The notes: generated from the sequence alone by a model not told the origin. A DNA stretch of 64,000 nucleotides from Mrakia gelida (GCA_024345305.1 BRON01000019.1:62001-126000), one strand, 5' to 3'; numbered from the stretch's first letter, positions 54,360-64,000 are shown. A program made the numbers and translations.

Positions 54360-56612
54360 CTACTTCCCCTCCGCCTCGTACCCTCCCACCGAAACCGAGT
54401 AGGTCTCTTCTAATCTTCCCCTGACGTAGTCGCCGGCGAGGATAGGCTCGTAGCGAGCTGGTCGAGTCTCAGAGACACACGTGGAGAAGGGCTGCAGAGA
54501 AGGGATGGAAGAAGAGGATCAGCGACGAGGAGGGAGACGAGTGCGGGAAGGCGATGTGAGAAGACTGACGACGAGAGAAACGTCGTGATCTGTTCCGAAG
54601 AAGAAAGGGATCGAGAACCTCTCGGCTCCTGATCGATTGATAGCTCGGTGTCGAGTGGAAACAAAGATGTCGTCTGAGAGGAGAGAGAGAGGGAGAAGAA
54701 AGTCGCGTGAGATCCAAGCGTTCGAGGAGGGCAGACGCGACGAGATCGAGGGAAAGAGTGAAGACTCACTGGACCATCGAGCGAGCTGATCGGCAATGCT
54801 GTTTACGCGACCAACAGCGGAGGAGAGAGGTCAGAAAGTAAGAGAAGAAGAGAAGAGAAGAGAAAGCGGAGGGCGAAGACGCACTTGATCACGAAGGTCC
54901 CAGGAATGGGAGGAGCAGAAATCCCTGCGGCGGAAGATGGGCAGGATTCGAAAGCGGAGTCAACATCGCTCAGTGGTAGACGAGACGAGCGAAGATTCGA
55001 ATCAAGGACTCACAGACCCCCTGCTTGTTCAAGACCTGCAAAGCCTCAACTCCATCGAACTGACGAAGGATCGTGAAACACTGAGGTAGGAGTGAGGAGG
55101 ACACGTATGCTCGTCAGTAAAGAACTCGCGAGACGAGAAGGGTAGAAGGAAAGTATGCTCGTCAACTCGGTTAAACTCGAACACGACGCGACTCTCCGTT
55201 CGTTATCGCTCTTCAGATCCTCTCCACGACCTTCCCTCTCTCCCCTCTCACGACGCCTCCTGTACACTCACCTCGTAGTCCGTGTGAGCACCAATACCGA
55301 GGACTCGGTCGTCTTGAGGACCAGTTTGAGGAGGATAAAAGAGCAGCCGCATGATCGCGGCCATGTTCTGGGTCTTTTGTCAAGATGGGAGTAGAGCGTC
55401 AGCGAGCGAGCTTGATGAAAGGAGAGCTGGACCGAACGAACCTTGTCGTCAAAGAAGTTGCGAGGAAGTCCGAGTGCGAGAGCAAAGAGAGGGAAGAGTC
55501 GCTTTCCGAGCGAAAGGATCTCCTGGCTGTCAGAGGTGAAGACAGTAGAGCGTCGAGTCAGCGTTAGTTTTGAAAGAGACGCGTCGTCGAGCAGGCGACT
55601 CACAAGTAGGTCAGAACCCCGACTCGGAAACCGTCCAGCTTCCCTCCATCGAGCTGCTCATCAGGCCACATGTTCTCTCCGTGCTTCCCTTCGGCGTCGA
55701 GAACGGGGTTGAGGTTCGGTGGGTCGGAAGGGTGCTCTCGAGAGACGTTGAAGGCTTCGTGACTGAGAAAGGGAGGCGGAGGGAGGGAGGAAGATCAGCG
55801 ACGAAAAAAAAGCTGCAGGTCGACACGAAACACCTCAGAGAGAGAGAAATGATGAATAGCAGTACGCACAGATCACCTCGGTTCGCAGGACTGAGAGAAC
55901 GACAGCAGAAGGAGGAAAGATTAGGGACCCTTTTTTCCCGTCTCGGACACGTTGAGTTTGATTTGAGCGGAAAAAGAGCAGGAAGGCTAAGAAGCTGGCA
56001 GACTCACTCAGTATTCTCGCTCATGAGGCCCATGTACCCTTCAAAGTTGTTGGACTTTGAGATATGGATCTGGTTTTCGTGTGCAGAGCGAAAGAGGATG
56101 GCAGGGTCAGCTCGAGCTCACCTCCTCCCGCTTCCCTCCTTCTCCGTCCGCGATAAGCTCACTCACCTTCATCTTCTCCTCGTCGCTCAACTCCCTGAAG
56201 AACTTCCTAGCGTAATCAAAAGTCTCTTTGACGAGTACCTCGGGCACGGAATGGTTCTTGACTGCGAGGAAAGGGAAGAGAAGGCGAAGAGAAGGACGGG
56301 AGGGTGAGCTCGAGCTCAACTCAGCCTTCGATGAGAAGGATCAGAGACGAACCATAGAAGAACCCAGCAACAAGGCAGGCCTCTCGAACCGAGTCCACGA
56401 GCTCCTCATCGGGAAAAGAGAGGTCGCTATGTCGTCAACACAGAAGGGAAGAGAAGATGGGAGGGGAAAGAGGACGGGAGGAGAAAGGTGAGCTTCGATT
56501 CGTTCGCTTCCTCCATCGAGAAGACGAGACGCCTGACTGACATGATGGGAATTTCGTCGAAGGATTTGGACGAAAGGGAAGCAGCAGCATCGAGAAGGGA
56601 GGTCGAGGGCAT
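54360..56612 (-). CDS. 2-oxoglutarate/Fe(II) oxygenase, isopenicillin N synthase-like
   Basis: A cupin-fold dioxygenase. Exon 1 is MPSTSLLDAAASLSSKSFDE, joined by a GTCAGT intron to DLSFPDEELVDSVREACLVA. Later exons give NHSVPEVLVKETFDYARKFF, SKSNNFEGYMGLMSEN and FPLFALALGLPRNFFDDK. The iron ligands are His and Asp in GIGAHTDYECFTIL and the distal His in FVSTRHRAIN. The 2-oxoglutarate-binding Arg is in ERFSIPFFFG. The N-terminal DIOX_N-type domain, the core jelly roll and the C-terminus (SVGGYEAEGK) are in the expected order. At least nine exons are present. The substrate is unknown; there are no biosynthetic-cluster neighbours. The gene is divergent from the Hri1-like gene. Confidence 0.82.
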
Positions 56613-57099
56613 GTTTGAGGTCAAGAGGGAGGAGAAGGCGAGGTCGTGGATAGAGGAAGGACGAAGGGCAAACCGGCAACCCAAGTTCAAGCGAGGCGAA
56701 GTCTCCTCGGCTTCGGACGAGTTTGGATCGTTTCTGCGAGCAGATTTTCTTCGTCCTTTTGGAGCTTTGTCGTCTGTTTTTTCGAACCAAGCTGGTCTGG
56801 TTCCTTATCTTATCTCGGAGAAAACGCGAACAAAGCTCGCCGTCCCCTGAGAAGCTTCGCGAGACGTTCTCGTCGATGGCATTTTCCCCCTTCACCCTCA
56901 CATCCCATCCTCGACCGCCGACCAGGAAGAAACGAGACTTCTGGCTCCGGTCTGAAAAAGGTCAGAAGACTCGCTTGGGCTCGCAGAGAAATCGAAGCGC
57001 TAATCGGTCGGGGTATTTAACGCGTCGTTCGACTTCGCCCATCTCTCTCAATTCGGACCTTTCCCTTCTCTCCTTCCAACACCCATCATCTCCAAAAAC
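56613..57099. promoter_or_regulatory. Divergent promoter region, 2OG oxygenase and Hri1-like
   Basis: A 487-bp spacer between outward-facing genes. Minus-strand Lys/Arg-rich ORFs in it are not supported. An ACGCGT motif lies near 57020. Confidence 0.4.
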
Positions 57100-57965
57100 A
57101 TGAATATCTCTCCTCTCAAGGTCAGCGCTTCACCTCTGCTATCCTCAGCTCCGTACAAGAGAGAGCTGACTCGATTCCCCAGACCTCGCCCGCTTTCCTC
57201 TCCACTCGACTCTCGCTCGCTTGGATCCCTGAACCGCCCTCTGAGCACACCGACACGCTCGTGCTCACCGGATCCAAGTACTACGTCGATTGCAGGGTTC
57301 GGAAATCAGATGGGGAGATCGACTGGGTGATGGCGGGCGAGACTGAGCAGGTTGGAGGAACCGGTGGTGAGCTTCGTCGTTCCTCCGTCGTCGGCTCTAT
57401 TCCTTTCACCTCCGTCGACTCTCGGCCCTTCTCTCCTCTCCAACCTGACGCTAGATCTTCTTCTGATGCAGAGCGAGCCATCATCAAATTCACCAACGTC
57501 CTCGACTCTCGACTTCCCTCGACCAACACCGTCCCCTCCTCCGACACCGCGACCTTCACTCTGCTCCCTTCCGGCAACACCCTCGAGGAAGGAACCATGA
57601 CCAACGCCACCACCTCACTTTCGCAGAAGTTCGAAGAGGTCTGGGCTCCCGTCCCTGTCCCCTTCGGTTCGGCCGTCCTGATCCTTGAGTCGATTTCGGA
57701 GGGGAAGGCGAGAGGGTTCGTTGGAGTTTGCGGGGAGTGGGCTTTGGGTGTGTTTGTGCAGGAGGGAGGTGAGTATGGAGGGTGGAAGGGGAAGAAGGGC
57801 GAGAAGGGTTGGGAGGTGTCGTGGGAGCAGGGTGCGGAGAGGGTTGGGTGGGTTGGTCGTGAGGAGGGAGGAGAGGGCGACGCGTGGAAGAATTGGAGGG
57901 AGGGAGATGGAGTCGAGTGGGCTGGAAGGAGTTGGAGAGTTTTGGAACATAGCTTGACGGCGTAG
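57100..57965 (+). CDS. HRI1: Hri1-like protein (lipocalin-like fold)
   Basis: Three exons join in phase: 57100-57120 (MNISPLK), 57183-57367, and from about 57473 to the stop at 57965. The second exon reads TSPAFLSTRLSLAWIPEPPS, then EHTDTLVLTGSKYYVDCRVR, DGEIDWVMAGETEQV. The third begins ERAIIKFTNVLDSR and contains GTMTNATTSLSQKFEEVWAP and GFVGVCGEWALGVFVQEG, ending GRSWRVLEHSLTA. The pattern of HTDTLVLT and YYVD.R at the start and two lipocalin-like halves is that of yeast Hri1, a cytosolic protein that binds Hrr25 kinase, whose function is not well known. Length (about 230 residues) fits. The gene is complete. Confidence 0.75.
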
Positions 57966-58450
57966 GTATCGATGAGAAGGGTGTTCGGTCGGAGTTGTAG
58001 GGAGAGGGAAGCCGTGAAGTGGTTCCGTCGACGCGTCGCGTGAGAGGGGCGGTGGTTTTGGAGATTGAGGAGGTCAAGGACGTAGAGGATGTGGCTCGAG
58101 GGTAAGCGGGGTGTCCAGAAGATGTTTCGAGTCTGGCAGAGAAAGACCAAAACGTGGGTCGAGAAGTCAGCATCGGGCAGGCGCACAAAACAGAGAGAGA
58201 GAAGAGTGACCGAAGGAGAACCACCCTAGTACTTACGAGAAGCGAAGTTGGTCGAAGGGATGAAGCTGCGAGGACATTTGAAGAAGAGGTCGAGGACGAG
58301 GTGCATGAAGGACGGAGGTAGGTCGAGGAGCGGGGCGTGGCTGGGGAGGGAGGGCATCGTTTCACCTGCGTTCGAACAGAGAAGTTCGGTCAGCAAGCGG
58401 CTCCAGAAAGGAGGTTCGAGTGCGACGAAGGATGAGACGAGTGGACTTGC
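57966..58450 (-). other. Spliced 3' untranslated region of BTB copy 2 and convergent spacer
   Basis: An intron (58376-58450, donor GCAAGT, branch CTGAC, acceptor CGCAG) begins directly after the TAG of the BTB gene on the minus strand. A second GTAAGT intron follows near 58230. The exon between them has an ORF starting MPSLPSHAPLLDLPPSFMHL that continues briefly and stops. It has a Leu-rich look but no recognised domain. This is best read as 3' untranslated sequence. Confidence 0.4.
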
Positions 58451-59188
58451 CTATTCGTCGCCGAAGGTACGCTCGTGGAAAACCTTTCGCTTGGGCTCAA
58501 ACTTCTGGTCGGCGCTGAAACCCAAACGTTTCAACATCGGTGCGAGCGACGTGAAGCGCTCCCCAGCGTAGCAGTCGACGATCTCATCCCACAAGTCGTC
58601 CCCCATCTTCCTCCTGAGGGCCTTCGGGAACATGGCGAGTGTTGGTTTCTCCAGCGATATCAGGACTCGACCCACGACTCCGAAGAGCTCTTGTTCGACG
58701 GCAAACTCGAAGAGCTCGAGGTCTTTTGCTTTCTTGGCGTAAGCGAAGAGACCCTTCTCCGTCTCTGAGGCGAGCCAGTCGATTTGATACTTGACGGCGA
58801 GGAGGAAGAGGTCCTTGGTGTCTGGAAGAGGGAGGGAAGGGATGGGACCTGACGTCGACGGGTCGATGGCGAAGAGGAACCTTCGAACGGTGTCTGCATC
58901 CTCGGTGAGGTTGATCATCGGCATGAAAGGGTTTCCCGGAGGTTGAGGGATGTCGAGGAGGTCGTCGAAGACTGGGGAAGCTCCTCTGAGGATGAGGGAT
59001 CGAAGGGGGAAGAGGACGTGAGCTTGGATGGCGGAGGAGGGATGGGGAGGAGCTCGAAGGACGATATCGGCCTTCTCGTGGTTGAAAGTCGTGTCCTCTC
59101 GATCTGGAAGGGTCGCCTCGGCGGGGACGTCGACCTTGTTCTTGGCTGAGCGAGAAGAATCGGAGGAGGAGGAGGGACGAGGTGGCAT
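58451..59188 (-). CDS. BTB/POZ-domain protein, family C copy 2
   Basis: A single ORF, the paralogue of the BTB gene at 23951. The N-terminus is MPPRPSSSSDSSRSAKNKVD, then FNHEKADIVLRAPP, HVLFPLRSLILRGASPVFDD and FMPMINLTEDADTVRRFLFA, a BTB fold with the same layout as copy 1. The C-terminal part (LALFEFAVEQELFGVVGRVL-like and ALRRKMGDDLWDEIVD) corresponds to the helical C-terminus of copy 1, and it ends VFHERTFGDE. The two copies differ in linker length and in the end of the protein. It is transcribed away from family B copy 2, whose start is 110 bp away. An intron follows the stop directly. The reading frame is intact. Confidence 0.74.
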   Translation of the reverse strand: MPPRPSSSSDSSRSAKNKVDVPAEATLPDREDTTFNHEKADIVLRAPPHPSSAIQAHVLFPLRSLILRGASPVFDDLLDIPQPPGNPFMPMINLTEDADTVRRFLFAIDPSTSGPIPSLPLPDTKDLFLLAVKYQIDWLASETEKGLFAYAKKAKDLELFEFAVEQELFGVVGRVLISLEKPTLAMFPKALRRKMGDDLWDEIVDCYAGERFTSLAPMLKRLGFSADQKFEPKRKVFHERTFGDE

Positions 59189-59298
59189 GGCGGTTTTGAG
59201 GGAAGGGAAGAAGGTTGAGCTTTGAACTTCCTTCCTTCCCTGAACCACGAGCTCCTCCTCCCTTCTTTAAAAAAGACCCCCTCCTCGACTCCTTCAAC
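59189..59298. promoter_or_regulatory. Bidirectional promoter between family C and family B copy 2
   Basis: The 110-bp spacer corresponds to 23822-23950. The C-proximal part is nearly identical (CTCAACCTTCTTCCCTTCCC on the minus strand). The inverted-repeat arm on the B side is changed (AAGTTCA instead of AAGGTTGA), and a T/A-rich run (TTTAAAAAAGA) lies on the B side. Confidence 0.5.
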
Positions 59299-60898
59299 AT
59301 GTCCCTTATCACCCTTCCCAACGATATCCACCTCGTCTCTCTCCTCCCGATTCTTTAAGCTCGCCTCGAGAGGCAGGACCTCTTCCATCTCTCGCTCGTC
59401 TCGCATCACCTCTCCTCCCTCCTTCGACCCATCCTCTTCGAAACCCTGGTCTTCACCATCGGAAAACCATCCTCCCTCGTGCGAGCCAAAGCTCTCTCTT
59501 CTTCTTCGGAACTCGATTCCCTCGTCCAAAAAGTCGTGTTCAAGGAGGACGAGGAGGGAGGGGAGGAGGAGGACTTCATGGACGTTTGGACGACCCTCCT
59601 TCCTCTCCTCGTCTCTCTTCGAACCATCGCTTGCAAAGGAGCAATCCCATCCGAGGACTTCTGGACGTTTCTCGAGAACCTTCCTTCCGTTCATCTCAAG
59701 GCCATCGAGATTGAGGACGGCTTCGTCGAGGACGATCTCCTCCCTGCCTACTTCTTCCTCCTCACAGGTCTCGAGGAGATTCGATTCACTGTAGACAACG
59801 CAGACTCCAGCATCCCTTACCGTCACAAGGTCTCGACCAGGGTAAAGGATCTCGTCCTCCGAAACAGCTCCACGCTCAAGAAGCTCGACATCCAGTCCCA
59901 GGCTCTCTACTTGAACCAGGCGAGTCCCTCGCTCGTCTTCGCTCCTCTCCCTCTCTCGACACGGAACGATGTACTTCGACCATCCTCATTCCTCCCTCCA
60001 ACCCTGGTTCCTCTCCCTCCTCGAACACACCTCGTCCGCCTTCCAGACCATCTCCATCCACACAGGAGCCATCAGCATGCGATCTCAGAACGGTCAGGTC
60101 CACATGGCTCCAGGAGGACTCTTCGCGACCTCTAGCTCCAACTTCGGTTCGCTCAACATTCTCTACACCGACGCCCTCCCTCTCTCGGAAACGACCCTTC
60201 TTCCTCGTTTCATCAACAACGAGACGGTCGCTCAGATGGGAGGGATCAGGAGACTCGAGATTGGGAAGCCTCCCGAGGGTGAGAGAGGGAAGAAGGAGTG
60301 GGTCCCGTTCGGGAGGAAGGACGCGATGGAGGTGTTCGACGCGTTGAAGGGCTTGAAAGGGTTGAGAGAATTGAGCGTTACTTTGGGTGAGATTGGGGAG
60401 GACTTGGTCGGAATGATTGCTGCTGTCGGAGCCGAACTTGGGTTGGAGAGACTCGAGATCGAGCTTCGAGTGGGGAAGGACGAGGAGGACGACGCGACGG
60501 GAGATGGGTTGCTTTGGGCGGACGTTTTGGTGAGCTCCTTTCTTTCTTCCCTCTCGTCTCTTCCGTTCGAAGTTGATACTGACTCTTCTCCGCTCTTTCT
60601 CTCTCTCAGGACCCTCTCATCTCCGCCCTTTCACCCCTCGCACCAACCCTGCGAGCTCTCGTCGTCGCCGACAACCGAATCACGGACGAGCGAACTTCCC
60701 TCTTCCATCGCGACGACTCGAACTCCGTCTCCACCTCCTTCGACTTCCTTCCTACCGTCCTTCTTTTCGCCAAACATCTCCCCAAGGTCACCTCAATCCG
60801 ATGGATCACGCGAGACGGAGCGAAGGACGACGAGGTCGCGAGGGATCAGCTTTGGGTCGCGTCTATTGGAGGAGGGTGGATGAGATGGGTCGGTTGAC
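59299..60898 (+). pseudogene. F-box and leucine-rich protein, family B copy 2, broken
   Basis: The sequence follows family B copy 1 exon by exon: MSLITLPNDIHLVSLLPIL, LFHLSLVSHHLSSLLRPIL, and KVSTRVKDLVLRNSSTLKKL. Codon 20 is TAA (59356-59358) where copy 1 has CAA. The splice donor after YLNQ is GCGAGT instead of GTGAGT. About 117 bp covering the 3' part of the intron, the acceptor and the start of exon 2 (copy 1 ILVAADTDDSATFPSL...) are deleted, so the frame changes into an unrelated tail. Downstream the exon 2 and 3 sequence (WVPFGRKDAMEVFDAL, and the end GGGWMRWVG) is still well conserved. Three independent defects make a functional product unlikely. Confidence 0.75.
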
Positions 60899-61096
60899 GA
60901 GGTGGAAATGTTTTGAGTACCGGTAGCCTACGATTCACATGCGTTTCAAGCTCTCTCTTCGATTTCTTTCTCGTGAAATCGAAAGACAACCAGGCGAGTG
61001 TTCGACGCGTCGACGATTGAACTTGCTTTCTCGCTCGCAATGTCTGCAAGAAAACGCACAGATGTCTAGTAAATCCGGCAGTAAAGGACCCAGCTG

Positions 61097-62837
61097 CTAC
61101 TCTAGTGTAGCAACCTCCCACCGAACATCCTCTCGAACCGAGCGCGGAACCCTCATCCTCTCCATTCCTCTCTTCCTCCTCGACTCCCACAACGTAACAC
61201 AAGCTTCCACCGACACCCCCGCCTCATCCAACACCAAACTCTCCAAAAGCGGACAAAGCACCTTCTCTGCCTTCCCCTCCTCGACCGTCTCTCGAATCGT
61301 CAAAGCCTCAAGCAGCGCGTCCGTCGCTCCTCGTCCGCACGAAAGTGACCTGAGCGAAGGGAGCAGGGCGAGATGCTGGATGAACGTTTCCTCATCTTCC
61401 ACGCCTTCAGGGTAGAACGATAGGTCCAGGGTTTGGAGGTTGGAGGAAGACTTGTTGAGCGTTGAGGAGAGGATGGGGATGTAGGATTGAGGGGAGTTGT
61501 GGAGGGAGACGGTTCGAAGGGAGGGGAGATTGTAGAGGGATCCGGAGCCGAGGAAGCCGCTTGATTCGCATTCGAGGAAGAGATTGGAGAGGTTGGGGAG
61601 GGAGAGGATGGGACTGATGAGGTTGGAAGAAGAGGGAGGAGGGAGGATGATGAAGGTGTTGGCTGTGACTGAAAGGGATTGGAGGTGAGGGAGGGAGTGG
61701 CTGGTGTCGAGGATGACGGTGGCTGCCATGAGGTTGAGGGTTCGAAGGTTTGGGAGTGCGCTGGAGGGGAGTCGAAAGGTCGTGCCGATGAGGGTATCCG
61801 GGAGGAGTTCCGAGAGGAGGAAGTGGCGAAGAGGAGAGGGCGAGTCCGACGACGCGTCGAGTCCGAGGAGTTTCCAGAGCTCCTTCGACTCGAAATCGCT
61901 CCCCTTGAGGTGTATCTCCAGCGCCTCAAGGTCCCTTCCGTTTCCACCGAGCCTTCCTAACATCCGTCGAACGTAGTCTCCTCGCCCTCGAACGACAAGC
62001 TCCTTCACGTCCGCCTTCGCCAACAACGCGTCGAGCAACCTCCCTCCGTCTTCCCCTCCTTCCTCCGCTTCTTCCCCCTCGTCGCAGATCCTCCAGATCC
62101 TCCGATCCTCTAAGAAAACCGATCGCCATCGGGAAGAGACTGCTGCAAGAGGGAAGGCGGCTCCCGAGTTGTTGGCCGCGTCGACGACGAGATGGCCAAT
62201 CGAAGAAAGCAGTTCGGGAGGGAGGTAGAGCGTGAGATCGCGATGACGGAGGTAGTGGTCCAGGTGAGAGGTGAGCTGGAGGAGGAGGTCGTCGATGGAT
62301 TCCATCTTGATCCTGAGAGCGGAGAGGAGGTGGGCTTGAGTTGGTTTGGGGAGTTGTGAGAGGATGGCGAAAAGTCGAGCCGCGTCCTGACACGATCGAG
62401 AGGAAAAGCGAAATCTCAGTAATGTTATCTCGCGAGACATGAGCGACCTACAGCCTTGGCGACGAGAAGGCGTAGTAGACAGTAGAGCATGAAGAGATCG
62501 AAGTCCGAACTCACCTGAGACGTTGGAACGATCTTCCCTCCGTCCTTCTCCGATCTTCCTGGATGGAAAGCGACCTCCAAGACCCTCAGCCTCTCGAGAA
62601 CGACAGCTCGAGAGGACAGAACGAGGATCCTCGAATCCGAGAGGTTGTACGCCTGTAGAGACGAAGCGAGAATGGTCGAAAGGAGCAGATCAGAGATCGA
62701 ACGCGAGTCAAAAAGAGGAAAGGAAGGAGGGTCGAGCTCACCTCGTCGAAGGCCGTCAAGGCTTGATCGAAGGCTCCTTCTGCGAGAAACTGGATCCCTC
62801 TCCGATATGTATCGACCCATGGGAGTACGCGGAGCAT
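61097..62837 (-). CDS. F-box and leucine-rich protein, family D copy 3
   Basis: Exon 1 (from 62837) reads MLRVLPWVDTYRRGIQFLAE, then GAFDQALTAFDE with a GTGAGC donor. Exon 2 gives AYNLSDSRILVLSSRAVVLE, then RLRVLEVAFHPGRSEKDGG. Exon 3 begins near DAARLFAILSQLPKPTQAHL and has the F-box DLTLYLPPELLSSIGHLV, then SSRWRSVFLEDRRIWR. The long C-terminal part is Leu-rich with repeat-like spacing (LPNLRTLNLMAATVILD, LPHLQSLSVTANTF), ending VREDVRWEVATLE. Exon boundaries match copies D1 and D2, which supports the model. The reading frame is intact. The role is presumably as an SCF substrate receptor. Just upstream, on the same strand, lies family A copy 3. Confidence 0.74.
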
Positions 62838-63507
62838 GTGTGTGTGTGTTGGAGGTAGCTGCGAAAAGGGGGGGGGAGGAGAAAAGTGGTGTTGAAGTGG
62901 TTGAAGGTCATCCTCGAATGTTGAGCTCGAAACTCTCCTCCCTCCCTCCTTCTTAGCTTGTTCCTCGACCTGCCCAGGCAAACAGAGGAATCTCTCTCCG
63001 GCGCGAAGCTGAAGGAAGAGCGAACCGATATCGACATGAAGATCTGTTTGAGCGATCTGATCGGGAGAGAGGAGGAAAGACGACGAGTCAGCGGGCGACT
63101 TGTCGAAAAGGAGGCGACGCGGCGCGAAGGAGAGGGGAGGACAACGACTGACCTATCTACTAGCTACCTTATCAGAGCGATCGTGTTACTAAAGTGCCTC
63201 GTCCGGACACCAGGAGAGACGGTGTCCGTGGCGGATTTGAGGGTTCGCGAGAGGGAGACGTCCAAGACGACGAGGACGATGGCGGGAGAGGACTTGAGGT
63301 GGCAGCTCGTCTGTCGAAACAAAGCCCAGTCGAGCGGATGACTGGCACGAGATCAGGGCGGAAGCCAGCGAAGGTTGTCAAGAGTGAGAAGGATGAGGAG
63401 CTCACCGTCTACTCGTCCAACTGCGACGCGTCGAGCCTTCTCGTCCGGCCCACCCTCTCTCCGACGAGCCTCAGCAGTGCCCGCCTTCTACCCTCTAGAA
63501 CAAGCTC
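62838..63507. other. Intergenic region
   Basis: This spacer lies between family D copy 3 and the 3' end of family A copy 3, both on the minus strand. It holds a short (GT)n at 62838-62849, a G run near 62869, and short low-complexity ORFs. Splice-like signals are present near 63130-63300, but no gene is supported. Confidence 0.4.
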
Positions 63508-64000
63508 CTATACATCCGACTTGACCTCAATATTAAGCTTCTCCCTCACTCCCTCCTCCAACTCCCCAATCTCCATCATCAACTTCTCCCTCTCCTCCTC
63601 GTTCCCGACGAGCAACGTCAACATCCCTTCTCCCCCAACCATACTCATAGTCACAAGCCTCCTAGCGAACTGTGCTCTAGAGATAGGTGTTGATATCGTC
63701 CCCAGTCCCATACCACTCTGAGCGGCGTGTCCGTCCGTTCGAGAAAGGTCGAGGACGACTTCTGACGTTGGCCCTCCCTCTCGAACGGCGAAGGGTAGAG
63801 CTCCATCGAGGACGAGACGTTCCGGTCGGTTCCATCTGAGGAAGGCGTGGCTAATAGTGTACGGGTCGCCGATGAGGAGCCATGTCGTTGGCCTCTGGCG
63901 GGTGTCAAAGGAAGAGAAGGGTGGTTGGACGATGGTGAGTTCGAGGACGGAGGGGTTGAAGCGATGAAGGAGTTCGGTTCGGATGAGGTGTTGTGTGCTT
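63508..64000 (-). CDS. F-box-like protein, family A copy 3 (3' part, continues beyond window)
   Basis: On the minus strand the frame is open from the window end to the stop at 63508. It reads TQHLIRTELLHRFNPSVLEL, LVLDGALPFAVREGGP, VVLDLSRTDGHAAQSGMG, LGTISTPISRAQFARRLV and ends GELEEGVREKLNIEVKSDV. This aligns throughout with the C-terminal exon of family A copy 1 (TQHLIRTELLHRFNPSIFQV, VLDGALPFAIRRNADV, GLGTIAAPLSRASFARRL). No stop or shift is seen in the part present. The F-box exon would lie beyond the right edge. Confidence 0.7.
   Translation of the reverse strand, partial: STQHLIRTELLHRFNPSVLELTIVQPPFSSFDTRQRPTTWLLIGDPYTISHAFLRWNRPERLVLDGALPFAVREGGPTSEVVLDLSRTDGHAAQSGMGLGTISTPISRAQFARRLVTMSMVGGEGMLTLLVGNEEEREKLMMEIGELEEGVREKLNIEVKSDV

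Noticed and set aside
58240..58368. A small Leu-rich ORF after BTB copy 2 as a separate gene
   Set aside because: It lies downstream of an intron that starts at the BTB stop codon and stops soon after the next splice site, so a 3' untranslated exon is simpler.
58584..59826. Long antisense and alternative-frame ORFs over C2 and B2
   Set aside because: They lie opposite or out of frame to the conserved coding frames and have no domain-like composition.
1..64000. tRNA, rRNA or CRISPR elements
   Set aside because: No cloverleaf-type arms with a TTCGA loop, no rRNA-like stretches and no spaced direct repeats were seen by eye. A covariance-model scan would be decisive.

Overview
The window reads as nuclear DNA of a basidiomycete fungus, most likely a Pucciniomycotina yeast close to Rhodotorula, Sporobolomyces or Leucosporidium. 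This is inferred from composition and gene architecture, not from a search. Genes are dense and moderately GC-rich. Most are cut by many short introns (about 50-120 nt) with GTGAGT-type donors, a strong CTGAC-type branch site and a pyrimidine tract before CAG or TAG. No bacterial features, rRNA, tRNA or CRISPR array were seen. Exon structures were read by eye, so outer limits of multi-exon genes are better supported than every internal junction.

Layout. 0-20 kb: the end of a membrane protein, a MYND-finger protein (-), kynurenine 3-monooxygenase (-) divergent from a CRY-DASH cryptochrome (+), an unknown membrane protein (+), the outer-membrane AAA ATPase Msp1 (-), an Acinus-like SAP/RRM protein (-), a small probable mitochondrial membrane protein (+) and eIF2B-epsilon (-). 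20-25 kb: an F-box-like gene (family A, +), an F-box/leucine-rich gene (family B, -) and a BTB gene (family C, +); B and C start 129 bp apart. 25.9-37 kb: a GPI-anchored BIM1-like protein (-), an F-box gene of a third type (family D, +, frameshifted), an aromatic aminotransferase (-) and a three-KH RNA-binding protein (-). 37-57 kb: an unknown multispanning protein (+), a family D gene (-) back-to-back with a decayed family A gene, a sugar transporter (+), an Sso-type syntaxin (+), an aldo-keto reductase (+) and a 2-oxoglutarate oxygenase (-). 57-64 kb: an Hri1-like protein (+), then a second, inverted C/B pair (BTB -, F-box pseudogene +), a third family D gene (-) and a third family A gene (-, cut by the window edge).

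The housekeeping genes look ordinary and intact. The striking part is that ten loci from four families of putative ubiquitin-ligase adaptors (three F-box-like, one BTB) are scattered through 44 kb, with the B/C divergent pair and its promoter duplicated in inverted orientation. At least three of the ten are broken: B2 by a stop codon, a splice-donor change and a deletion; A2 by stops and indels; D1 by a frameshift. This looks like birth-and-death evolution of a lineage-specific adaptor set. Other unusual points are a sugar transporter whose 5' end holds three related introns in a row, two of them flanking an exon of one nucleotide, and a strongly over-represented palindrome GACGCGTC that sits mostly in introns and spacers.
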